Shown one piece after another: positions 1 to 7,029 of a stretch of DNA of 64,000 nucleotides. The notes beneath the pieces were generated by a model. The model was not told the origin of the DNA. It saw nothing but the letters and a program-made list of their open reading frames with translations, and ran no database searches. The stretch's first letter is position 1. Each line of letters begins with the position of its first letter. The position numbers and the translations under genes were made by a program. This DNA comes from Oceanicoccus sp. (GTDB lineage: Bacteria; Pseudomonadota; Gammaproteobacteria; Pseudomonadales; Dasaniaceae): contig NZ_JAQWFR010000002.1 in assembly GCF_029238675.1 (NCBI RefSeq), positions 1 to 64,000 on the forward strand. The letters are read 5' to 3'.

Positions 1-85
1 CATAAACCCCACGCTCCAGCATAGCCTCGGCAAAATGACCGGCTATAGCGGCATCGTGCAGCATCACTGGCACAAAAGGTGGGAC
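1..85 (-). pseudogene. kbl: 3' fragment of 2-amino-3-ketobutyrate CoA ligase (kbl), interrupted
   Basis: On the minus strand the frame from 85 downwards reads VPPFVPVMLHDAAIAGHF and then an AEAMLERGVY stretch, running off the left edge. This matches the late part of Kbl, the PLP-dependent enzyme that completes threonine degradation to glycine and acetyl-CoA (E. coli has IIPVMLGDAVVAQKF then a GIY segment). Immediately upstream in the same frame is a TGA at 88-86, and the sequence beyond it is not kbl-like. The piece therefore lacks its 5' part and PLP-binding region and looks like a broken gene. Whether an intact copy exists elsewhere cannot be seen. Confidence in the family is good; pseudogene status is inferred from the in-frame stop and lost homology. 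Confidence 0.6.
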
Positions 86-120
86 TCATTTTTTTAAAGA
101 CACTGGCTTACGCTTAACCC

Positions 121-150
121 CTGTGTCTGCCAATTTCACCACTCTGACAC
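121..150 (-). pseudogene. tRNA-Leu-like 5' fragment
   Basis: The minus strand reads GTCAGAG followed by TGGTGAAATTGGCAGACAC. This is the acceptor 5' strand plus D-arm pattern of bacterial tRNA-Leu, which usually has GTGGTGAAATTGGTAGACAC. No matching anticodon stem, variable arm or T-arm follows; the next bases run into the kbl fragment. It could be the 5' half of a tRNA left by recombination, or a chance match strengthened by the GTGTC/GACAC inverted repeat around it. A covariance-model scan of 60-160 minus would decide. Confidence 0.35.
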
Positions 151-204
151 AACATTCATTTTCTCGCCTGCCGGCTGTCCTTTTTCTATACACCCTTCAA
201 TTCC

Positions 205-483
205 TTATGTAGGGCTACTGCAATTTAGCCTAATTTTAGCCTTGGATAAAAAATCGCTGGTAAATTTTGAATATGATGACTGGCAGTTGATTGAAGGAAG
301 TTCCCCGGCACTATACAACTGGTTGAGCTTCTGGGTTGAAAGAGAATTTCTCAATTGTAGTGCAACCAAAGTGCTACCAGTATAAATTGGGTTCTTGTAA
401 GCTATTGAAAATAATTCAAAAGTGAATGCCTTGATCCTATCCATCATGGGGGCAATACTAAAGCGGCGGTTTAAAGGAGTCAT
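205..483 (-). pseudogene. dusA: 5' remnant of dusA fused to unrelated reading frame
   Basis: The 92-codon frame begins MTPLNRRFSIAPMMD, the conserved N-terminus of tRNA-dihydrouridine synthase A (family pattern RFSVAPMMDWTDRHCR), then diverges exactly after APMMD. The remaining 77 residues have no dusA similarity and none I recognise. DusA is normally about 330 residues, so this cannot be a working enzyme. It starts only 9 bp after the fic stop and shows no ribosome binding site. Integrases of dusA-associated elements recombine in this same 5' segment and leave such a truncated start as a scar; no integrase is visible here. The break point lies near 435-440. Confidence 0.55.
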
Positions 484-492
484 AAAATTAAT

Positions 493-1080
493 CTAATGGA
501 TTGCCAATACAAAGGCCAAATATGGTTTAAGTGGTGTGTAATCGCAGGTTACAGCAGCAATATTGGCTTTCACCCATTGTTCGTGGTTAACAGGCTCCCA
601 GAATATTTCGAAGCCCGCATTAATAATATGTTCAAAAAGAATTCGTTGGGTACGGCCATTGCCCTCGCGAAAAGGGTGGATCATATTTAAGTCGCCGTAA
701 AATTCCGCAACTAGGGGGATAAGACTTTCACGTTTTAAACCTTCAAAATAGTGTTGCTCTGAAAACTTGACAAATAATTTTTCAGATTCACGATTTATAA
801 AGTTAACGTTGCAAAAGTGTGTGGATCCCCTACTGATATCTAGCTGACGAAGCTGTCCGGCCCACGGATAGATATCCTGAAAAATTTGTTTATGTATTGT
901 ACATAAATAATCAAGGTTATAAGGCGGTGTTTGAAATTCTAATTCGGCGACACAAGCCTCAGTAATATCGCGCTCTGCACTTTCAAGCGTTTTGTTATCT
1001 GTAATATTAAGGAGATTGATTAAGGTTGAAGTGCCAGGATAGCAGTCAGGGTCTTCCTCTGTTCCATACTTATCTACCAT
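493..1080 (-). CDS. fic: Fic family AMP-transferase (toxin of Fic/FicA pair)
   Basis: A 195-residue class I Fic protein. The catalytic motif HPFREGNGRTQR starts at about residue 135 and keeps the catalytic His, the acidic residue that holds magnesium, and the Gly/Asn/Arg anion-binding residues. Fic enzymes move AMP from ATP onto target hydroxyls; E. coli Fic (200 residues) is the closest known layout. No inhibitory (S/T)xxxE(G/N) helix is obvious in the protein itself, which fits class I, where inhibition comes from a partner. That partner is encoded 17 bp upstream (1098-1289) on the same strand, so the two are very probably co-transcribed. The downstream neighbour is a dusA remnant, so the module may sit in mobile or decayed DNA. 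The targets are unknown. Confidence 0.88.
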   Translation of the reverse strand: MVDKYGTEEDPDCYPGTSTLINLLNITDNKTLESAERDITEACVAELEFQTPPYNLDYLCTIHKQIFQDIYPWAGQLRQLDISRGSTHFCNVNFINRESEKLFVKFSEQHYFEGLKRESLIPLVAEFYGDLNMIHPFREGNGRTQRILFEHIINAGFEIFWEPVNHEQWVKANIAAVTCDYTPLKPYLAFVLAIH

Positions 1081-1097
1081 TGGCGGTTTCGGCTTTA

Positions 1098-1289
1098 TTA
1101 GCGGGTCTGATACTTAGCAATAACCTTTGCTTTTGCAAGAGGTTTGTTGGCAGTGTGTGAAGGGGGCTCGATACCTTCTAATTTAAGGCTGGCAAGATAG
1201 TTAGATAGCCGGTTTTTGGCTATAAAGGCTTGTTTAGTGGCTAATGAGGTTTGTTGGTTAGCTTTTATCAGATACAGTCTTTCGTTCAT
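1098..1289 (-). CDS. ficA: YhfG/FicA-type antitoxin of Fic
   Basis: A 63-residue basic protein preceding fic by 17 bp. Its centre, KNRLSNYLASLKLEGIEPP, parallels E. coli YhfG (RNRNFQASRRLEGVEMP). It contains SLKLEG, an exact match to the inhibitory (S/T)xxxE(G/N) motif whose Glu competes with the ATP gamma-phosphate in the Fic active site. The size, order (antitoxin first) and spacing are those of class I Fic pairs. Function as antitoxin is inferred from motif and context. Confidence 0.8.
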   Translation of the reverse strand: MNERLYLIKANQQTSLATKQAFIAKNRLSNYLASLKLEGIEPPSHTANKPLAKAKVIAKYQTR

Positions 1290-1622
1290 TCAATTAACCA
1301 AAATTATATCATAACCCGTCGAGTATTCAGAGTGCCTTATTGGTTGGTACTGATTTTTGGCGGCGTTGTGCGGGGCATCTTTACCCCGGCTTGTTCTTTT
1401 GTGATGGGGTATAGGCCTCAACGGTGGTTTAAAGTATCCATAAATCAATAACCTATAAGAAAGGGGAGCAATTCTACAGATAAAAGGCCGTGATTTGCCG
1501 GGGACGGCTAAGCAGCTTTCGGCTAGCTAAATATTGAGTTAGAGGTGGGGATTTTGCTCTCTTAAGTGTCTTAATACATAAGAGACGACGTTTTATGGTT
1601 TTCAGGTCGAGAGGTTCTCCCC
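1290..1622. other. 333-bp intergenic stretch between divergent genes
   Basis: Lies between ficA (leftward) and the small gene at 1623 (rightward), so it should hold both promoters. I see no repeat of the palindromic family and no clear terminator. A possible rightward frame over 1251-1451 overlaps the start of ficA and has no supporting motif, so it is not called. Confidence 0.5.
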
Positions 1623-1895
1623 ATGTTACAGCCGTGTTTTATTGGTCATATCCAACCCTCTTTTCTGAGGGCAATGGCTAATAAGAAATTCTATCAGGGA
1701 TACACGACTATCGAGCTAATGGCGCAGGCTACATCTGAGCGCGAATGCTTGATGGTAGCTGCTGTGTCGTTGTTTGAGGTGAAGCATGGGGAGCTTTTTA
1801 CCGGGATGAATGAGCAAGAGGCTGGCTTTGTTAAACGCTGCCATGCGGTGGTGCGGCAGTTTCTTGATGATTCGGATAGTTCACTAGTGTCTTAG
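1623..1895 (+). CDS. Small hypothetical protein
   Basis: A 90-residue predicted soluble protein with no family I recognise. GAGAGG lies 8 bp before the ATG at 1623; an internal ATG at 1674 (MANKKFYQGYTTIELMAQ) is also possible. The composition looks coding, with an even mix of residues. After the TAG at 1893-1895 the same frame stays open for 35 more codons to TAA at 2004 and still reads like protein (for example FHRLLAGRILRGGDRMREQL), so the gene may once have been longer or an amber stop may have arisen. Function unknown. Confidence 0.5.
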   Translation: MLQPCFIGHIQPSFLRAMANKKFYQGYTTIELMAQATSERECLMVAAVSLFEVKHGELFTGMNEQEAGFVKRCHAVVRQFLDDSDSSLVS

Positions 1896-2024
1896 CCCGA
1901 TTTATCAAAACAACGCTCCTACTTCCATCGTCTTTTGGCTGGACGCATTTTAAGGGGGGGTGATAGGATGCGCGAGCAGTTAATGGCCGCGGCCAGTCAA
2001 CAATAATAATAAGCGAGATCTTTT

Positions 2025-2651
2025 ATGTTTAACCATCGTGTTGGTGATTATGGCTTAACGGCATTAATACTAACGCTGTTGCTTATTATGCTAACAGCCG
2101 GTTTTAGTTTGCTTTACTCGTTAGTATGGACTCTAGTGGTGGCTGCGCGTTTACCTTCATGGGTTGATAAAGCTGAGGCCTATGTGGTGCCCGGTAAACA
2201 GTTAATCAATGATTTGCCGGACCAGGAATTTATGCGGCGCCTGGAGAAGGTGAAACAGTTATGGCATCAATGCCCTGTTGCTATTTATGCCCTGGGTGGG
2301 CGTACTTATAATAATACTCGTACTGAAGCTGCCGTCGCTGGCGAGATTTTACTAGAGAGCGGTGTTGATAAAGAGGCTGTATTCCTGGAGCAGGTTTCCC
2401 GGCATACTCTGGAAAATCTACAGTGCATTCAACCGATGGTTGAGCATTGTAGTGAACTAACCCTGATATCCAATCGCTATCATCTGCCCAGATTAATCGC
2501 GATGGCCAATGCTATTCCATTGTCGGTTGTGGCAGTGGCAGCAGAAGAGCATTTAGCTCTTTCTCCAGATAGTTTAACCCGCTGGATTAAAGAAGCCTTC
2601 TATAACCACTGGTATGGGGTGGCGCGTGTTTTGGCTAAAGTTCTGGGCTAG
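2025..2651 (+). CDS. DUF218 (YdcF/SanA/ElyC-like) membrane-anchored protein
   Basis: A 208-residue protein with one N-terminal membrane segment at roughly residues 11-37, then a DUF218 domain: AYVVPGKQL, YALGGRTYNNTRTEAAVAGE, a GVDKEAVFLE segment with SRHTLENL, and LISNRYHLPRL. The order GG / TEA / TLEN / S-x-x-H-x-x-R is that of the ElyC/SanA/YdcF family, some members of which act in envelope and peptidoglycan homeostasis. The substrate is unknown. It is followed by a 106-bp gap before nadA. Confident for the domain, not for the role. Confidence 0.8.
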   Translation: MFNHRVGDYGLTALILTLLLIMLTAGFSLLYSLVWTLVVAARLPSWVDKAEAYVVPGKQLINDLPDQEFMRRLEKVKQLWHQCPVAIYALGGRTYNNTRTEAAVAGEILLESGVDKEAVFLEQVSRHTLENLQCIQPMVEHCSELTLISNRYHLPRLIAMANAIPLSVVAVAAEEHLALSPDSLTRWIKEAFYNHWYGVARVLAKVLG

Positions 2652-2757
2652 CATCGCAACTATATTGTATTAATGGCGGGTTATTGTGCCGTTAATTAAC
2701 ATTTTTCTGTTAAAATGCGGCCAATTATTATCTGTTTGTATTTGAGGTTTATTTTCC

Positions 2758-3813
2758 ATGGCAGAAGCCGTTATGTCTCACGATGCCGCTGACCAGCAGC
2801 TCGTGCGTGATCATCTGGAACATTTGCACCAACCAAAGCCCCTGAGCGGTGACCAGCAACAGCAGCTTAAGCAGCGCATTAAAGATTTACTGGTACGGGA
2901 AAACGCCGTACTGGTCGCTCATTATTATACTGATCCCGTGATTCAGGAGCTGGCTGAGGAGACCGGTGGCTGTGTTTCTGACTCTCTGGAAATGGCCCGT
3001 TTTGGCCGTGACAATCCAGCATCAACACTGGTGGTTGCCGGTGTTAAGTTTATGGGCGAAACAGCCAAAATTCTCTCACCTGAAAAACGCGTGTTAATGC
3101 CCACCTTAGAGGCAACTTGTTCTCTGGATATTGGCTGTCCTGCCGATGAGTTCTCCGCTTTTTGTGATCAACACCCTGACCGTACGGTGGTGGTTTATGC
3201 CAATACCTCCGCAGCTGTAAAAGCCAGGGCTGATTGGGTGGTGACGTCCAGCATTGCCTTAAAGGTGGTTGAGCATTTAGATGCCCAGGGCGAAAAAATC
3301 CTGTGGGCTCCCGATAAGCATTTAGGCAGTTATGTACAGCGTGAAACCGGTGCCGATGTCTTAATGTGGGATGGCGCCTGTATTGTGCATGAAGAATTTA
3401 AAGCCAAAGGCCTGCAAGACCTAAAAGCAATTTATCCGGATGCTGCCATTTTGGTGCATCCTGAATCCCCAGAGCCTGTGGTGAAGATGGCGGACTATGT
3501 GGGTTCAACCTCGCAGATTATCCATGCCGCTGAAACTATGCCCAATAAGCAGTTTATTGTGGCAACGGATCAAGGGATTTTTTATAAGTTACAGCAACAA
3601 ATTCCCCATAAGGAATTTATTGTTGCCCCTACTGCAGGTAGCGGTGCTACTTGCCGTAGCTGTGCCAGTTGCCCGTGGATGGCGATGAATGCCCTGGATA
3701 ATATGGCGGATGTGTTAGAGACCGGTGCTAGTGAAGTGTTTGTTGACCAGGGTTTGGGTGAGCAGGCGATGAGGCCGCTAACGCGGATGCTGAATTTTTC
3801 TGCGGGTAAATAA
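2758..3813 (+). CDS. nadA: Quinolinate synthase A
   Basis: A 351-residue [4Fe-4S] enzyme that condenses iminoaspartate with dihydroxyacetone phosphate to quinolinate in NAD synthesis. The three cluster cysteines of the family are seen: Cys121 in [11 protein letters not shown], Cys208 in [11 protein letters not shown], and the CRSCASCPW group (299/302/305). Length fits E. coli NadA (347). The partner nadB is in this window but 34 kb away, so the two genes are unlinked. The gene faces bepA across a palindromic repeat that could end both transcripts. TAAAAT at 2711-2716 is a possible -10, but I see no good -35. Confidence 0.96.
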   Translation: MAEAVMSHDAADQQLVRDHLEHLHQPKPLSGDQQQQLKQRIKDLLVRENAVLVAHYYTDPVIQELAEETGGCVSDSLEMARFGRDNPASTLVVAGVKFMGETAKILSPEKRVLMPTLEATCSLDIGCPADEFSAFCDQHPDRTVVVYANTSAAVKARADWVVTSSIALKVVEHLDAQGEKILWAPDKHLGSYVQRETGADVLMWDGACIVHEEFKAKGLQDLKAIYPDAAILVHPESPEPVVKMADYVGSTSQIIHAAETMPNKQFIVATDQGIFYKLQQQIPHKEFIVAPTAGSGATCRSCASCPWMAMNALDNMADVLETGASEVFVDQGLGEQAMRPLTRMLNFSAGK

Positions 3814-3828
3814 GGGGGTAGTTGTTCT

Positions 3829-3901
3829 GTCATTCCCGCGAAGGCGGGAATCTACAGTGCTGGGTTCCCGCCTGCGCGGGAATGACGTTTGGGGGAATGA
3901 C
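3829..3901. repeat. Palindromic interspersed repeat, short form, copy 1
   Basis: Two arms, GTCATTCCCGCGAAGGCGGG and the complementary right arm ending GGGAATGACG, are separated by a short TCTACAGTGCTGG spacer. This is the one copy whose arm loops do not match (GAAG on the left, CTGC on the right). An extra GGAATGAC unit lies just outside at 3894-3901. It sits between the convergent nadA and bepA genes. Confidence 0.9.
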
Positions 3902-3906
3902 ATTGC

Positions 3907-5358
3907 TTAAAGATTACTCATCTGCACTTCCAGCTGTTTTATCTGCACAATCCTTTGTTTGATTTTAGCGCTGGTTAAATGGTCGTTTTTGACCAGTGGT
4001 AAAGCATAGCTGAGCTGCTTTGCGGCTCTATCCAAAACACCATTCAAGACAAAATATTCAGCCCTTGCCCGGTGTACGCCAATAATATTTCCCGCCAACC
4101 CATGAGTTTCTGCCAGCAAATACCAAACCGAAGGGTCGTTGGGTTTTACTGTGGTATGTTGTTCCAGCAGGGCTTCGGCGCGATGAGGTTGGTTGGCTAA
4201 CAGATAAGTTCTGGCCAGCATCATACTGATAGGGTGGCTGTTGGGTGTAAAGGAGAGGGCGCCCTCTAATAGATTGATGGCTTCCAGTAATTGGCCGGAG
4301 GCCATTTGTAGCTCAGCCAGGGCTAGCATATAACTGATTTCATTAGGCTCGGCGGCCATCAAGGTGTTTAGGCGCTGCTGTGCTTCTTCAAACTCGCTGT
4401 TGGCTGTCAGGGCCAGTATCAGCCCGTATTGGTCGGCATCCGGGTAGCGGCTGGGTTTTTCCAGTTTGGCGCGAAAATGTTTTACGGCGTCTTTGCTGCT
4501 ATCAATAAAGCTGATTTCCACCCGTGCTCGCATCAATTGGAAGTTGGGGTTATCGGTATACATTTTTCGAGGGTACTGCCGCGAGCGGTTGCGGGCATCG
4601 CTGATCCGGCTTTCGGTCACTGGGTGAGTCAATAAAAACTCTGGCGGGCGGTTGCCATAATAGCGCGAAGCCTGTTGCATCACTTCAAACATCCCCGCGG
4701 CAGCGCTGGGATCCATATCTGCCCTTACCATGGTTTCCATTCCGGTGCGGTCTGCTTCCTGTTCATGCAGGCGGCTATAGCGCAGTTGGTTTTGCAAACT
4801 GGCGGCCTGGGTAGCTGCTATCGCGACCATACCGGCATTGCCTCCTTCAGTTGCGGCAAGAATAATACCGGCCAGCAAACCGGCCATATTGGGAATAGCG
4901 TTGCGCTTTTGGGCTTCTACACTGCGGGCAAAGTGGCGCTGGCTAAGGTGGGCTAATTCGTGGGACATAACAGAGGCAAACTGTGCCTCGGTTTCTGCTT
5001 GCAATAGCAGGCCATTGTGGATGCCCAGTACGCCGCCGGGGACGGCAAAGGCATTGATCGCCTGATTGTTCACAATAATAATATCGAGCCGGCGGTCTTT
5101 GAGTTCACTGTGGGTGGCGAGTTTGTACGTTAACTCTTCAACATAGCCTTGCAGCAGGGGGTCAGAGACAATTTCAACTCTACTGCGAAACACTCGCAAC
5201 CAGGCGCGGCCCAGTTGATATTCTTTGTCTAGCGAGAATAGGGCAGAGGAGGCATCACCGAGTTCGGGGAGTTCAATCTCTTGTTTTACCTGTGCGGTGG
5301 CTGGGTTTATCAGCAAAGCCGCTAGAAGTGTCCATAAAGTGAGTAGAAGGTTTTTCAC
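3907..5358 (-). CDS. bepA: M48 metalloprotease with TPR domain (BepA-like)
   Basis: A periplasmic zinc protease/chaperone; E. coli BepA promotes or degrades LptD and protects the outer membrane. The zinc motif HELAH is at residues 133-137 counted from the GTG at 5358. The C-terminal half (about residue 290 onward) has TPR-like helices. The GTG at 5358 is chosen because VKNLLLTLWTLLAALLINPA is a clean signal peptide and AAGGA lies upstream; the alternative GTG at 5400 puts 14 odd residues before it and lacks a ribosome binding site. Length is 483 residues, close to E. coli BepA (487). It is divergent from tusA and convergent with nadA, an order also found in Pseudomonas. Confidence 0.9.
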   Translation of the reverse strand: MKNLLLTLWTLLAALLINPATAQVKQEIELPELGDASSALFSLDKEYQLGRAWLRVFRSRVEIVSDPLLQGYVEELTYKLATHSELKDRRLDIIIVNNQAINAFAVPGGVLGIHNGLLLQAETEAQFASVMSHELAHLSQRHFARSVEAQKRNAIPNMAGLLAGIILAATEGGNAGMVAIAATQAASLQNQLRYSRLHEQEADRTGMETMVRADMDPSAAAGMFEVMQQASRYYGNRPPEFLLTHPVTESRISDARNRSRQYPRKMYTDNPNFQLMRARVEISFIDSSKDAVKHFRAKLEKPSRYPDADQYGLILALTANSEFEEAQQRLNTLMAAEPNEISYMLALAELQMASGQLLEAINLLEGALSFTPNSHPISMMLARTYLLANQPHRAEALLEQHTTVKPNDPSVWYLLAETHGLAGNIIGVHRARAEYFVLNGVLDRAAKQLSYALPLVKNDHLTSAKIKQRIVQIKQLEVQMSNL

Positions 5359-5689
5359 TATTGTTGGTGATCCTTGTAAGTCTGGTTCTAATAGTCGCAC
5401 TTTAGCGGTTTATGGGCAATGGCGCTAACACCACCGTCATTCCCAAAAAAACTCTCGTCATTCCCAAAAAACTCTCGTCATTCCCAAAAAAACTCTCGTC
5501 ATTCCCGCGAAGGCGGGAATCCAGCCTGCATGGTTATGCTGTTATTCCCGCCTTCGCGGGAATGACGGTGGTTGGATGTGATTGTGGGCATAAAATTCCA
5601 TTCTGTCTTTAAAGAGCTAATCACTTGGGTCTATACATTCATCCAGCTATACTAGTGCCTTTTTATAACTGTTAGTTGCGCTTTCCCGT
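5359..5689. other. 331-bp divergent intergenic region between bepA and tusA
   Basis: It must carry the promoters of bepA (leftward) and tusA (rightward), yet over a third is occupied by the repeat array at 5435-5567. Between the array and tusA is plain AT-rich sequence with no motif I can assign. Confidence 0.5.
5435..5567. repeat. Palindromic repeat copy 2 with three tandem degenerate half-units
   Basis: Three tandem units of 21, 20 and 21 bp (5435-5455, 5456-5475, 5476-5496) each read CGTCATTCCC + A6-7 + CTCT. They lead straight into a full two-armed copy at 5497-5567. The full copy has TGCATGGTTATGCTGTTATT between its arms and has lost the central TTTCCGC hairpin found in long copies. Both arm loops are of the GAAG/CTTC type. 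Confidence 0.92.
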
Positions 5690-5908
5690 ATGAACGAATT
5701 GGATACCTGTGGTTTGCCATGCCCATTGCCGCTGTTGAAAGCCAAGCAGGCCTTAAACGCTATGGCTAGCGGCGAGCAGCTAAAGGTCACAGCAACCGAC
5801 CAGGGTTCATGGCGTGACTTTCAAGTGTTTGCCGACCACAGTGGCCACCACTTGCTGCGGCGGCAGGAAATTGATGGCATCTATCATTACCTACTGGAAA
5901 AAAAATAA
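5690..5908 (+). CDS. tusA: TusA/SirA family sulfur carrier
   Basis: A 72-residue protein with the family signature CGLPCPLPLLKAK near the N-terminus; the Cys of CPxP carries the persulfide. Family members deliver sulfur for tRNA 2-thiouridine or, for the Pseudomonas homologue beside nadA, support molybdenum enzyme maturation. The genes around (nadA, bepA, then a PerM-like permease 24 bp downstream) match that Pseudomonas arrangement, so the second role is a fair guess. No tusBCD genes are in the window. Confidence 0.9.
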   Translation: MNELDTCGLPCPLPLLKAKQALNAMASGEQLKVTATDQGSWRDFQVFADHSGHHLLRRQEIDGIYHYLLEKK

Positions 5909-5932
5909 GCGTACAGCGCTTTCGGAAACTCT

Positions 5933-7003
5933 ATGATAAAAATATTCAGACGTTGGCTTGATCAAATCTTTGTAGAAGAAGAATCGATTATCCTATTACT
6001 GCTGATTGCCTGCAGTATGGTGGTGTTGATCACCATGGGTAATATGTTAGCGCCTGCCATCACTAGCCTGATTCTTGCCTTTATGATGCAGGGTTTGATT
6101 GGCCAGCTTACTGCTCGCAATGTGCCCCAGTGGGCATCGGTAAGTATCGCCTTTATTATCTTTGTGGGTACCTTTTTAACCGCCTTGCTGGTTATTCTTC
6201 CGCTGGCCTGGAACCAGATGGCCAATCTGTTTAATGAATTACCGGGGATGATGTCGCAATGGCAGCAACTGATGTTGGTGTTGCCAGAAAAATACCCTTC
6301 GATTTTTACCGAGCAGCAAATTCAAGAGTGGATTGTGCTAGCTCGTTCTGAAACCGCCAAAATGGGGCAGTCAGTACTGTCATTTTCAATTTCAAAAATT
6401 CCCAATGTGGTTGGTATTCTGATCTTTGTCGTATTGGTACCTATCCTGGTGTTCTTTTTTCTAAAAGACCGCCAGGTGCTGCTGAATTGGATGGGCGGTT
6501 TTTTGCCAGAACAGCGTCCGATGCTCGAAAAAATTTGGCATGAAATGAATGACCAGGTGGCTAATTATGTGCGTGGCAAGGCCGTTGAAATAGTGATTGT
6601 TGGCCTGGTGAGTTATTTAGTGTTTACCCTGTTTGGCTTAAATTATGCCGCCTTACTGGGTGTGTTAGTTGGCCTGTCAGTGGTGATTCCCTTTATTGGC
6701 GCTGCGGTAGTAACCTTGCCTATTGCGATGATTGCTTTTTTCCAATGGGGTTGGAGCTCTGAATTTCTTACCCTGATTGCTATCTATGCCGTTATCCAGG
6801 CGTTAGATGGCAATGTACTAGTGCCTTTATTGTTTTCTGAAGCCGTTAATTTACATCCCGTAGCCATTATTTTGGCTGTGTTGGTCTTCGGAGGATTTTG
6901 GGGTTTATGGGGTGTGTTCTTTGCCATCCCGTTGGCGACTTTGATTAAGGCTGTTATTAATGCATGGCCGGTTGCCAAGTCTGGGAACGCCGCTGCAGAA
7001 TAA
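5933..7003 (+). CDS. AI-2E transporter family (PerM-like) permease
   Basis: A 356-residue membrane protein. Hydrophobic segments occur near residues 19-55, 65-90, 155-180, 210-275 and 285-340, with a hydrophilic region around residues 95-150, as in the AI-2E/PerM family. The middle PNVVGILIFVVLVPILVFFF followed by LKDRQ and the late ALDGNVLVPLLFS are typical family stretches. The transported substrate is not known; TqsA exports AI-2 in E. coli, but most members are uncharacterised. It follows tusA by 24 bp and precedes the M16 protease by 26 bp, so one operon is likely. Confidence 0.88.
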   Translation: MIKIFRRWLDQIFVEEESIILLLLIACSMVVLITMGNMLAPAITSLILAFMMQGLIGQLTARNVPQWASVSIAFIIFVGTFLTALLVILPLAWNQMANLFNELPGMMSQWQQLMLVLPEKYPSIFTEQQIQEWIVLARSETAKMGQSVLSFSISKIPNVVGILIFVVLVPILVFFFLKDRQVLLNWMGGFLPEQRPMLEKIWHEMNDQVANYVRGKAVEIVIVGLVSYLVFTLFGLNYAALLGVLVGLSVVIPFIGAAVVTLPIAMIAFFQWGWSSEFLTLIAIYAVIQALDGNVLVPLLFSEAVNLHPVAIILAVLVFGGFWGLWGVFFAIPLATLIKAVINAWPVAKSGNAAAE

Positions 7004-7029
7004 GTGCGATTAACAGGAAACACTCATTA

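Noticed and set aside
496-690. Rightward frame inside the fic gene
   Set aside because: It is antisense to the conserved 3' part of fic, whose catalytic motif fixes the true coding strand.
1251-1451. Rightward frame of 66 codons with a hydrophobic middle
   Set aside because: It overlaps the start of ficA on the other strand and has no ribosome binding site or family resemblance.
5412-5612. Rightward reading frame of 66 codons over the repeat array
   Set aside because: It is made of translated CGTCATTCCC repeats and has no ribosome binding site; repeat sequence explains it fully.
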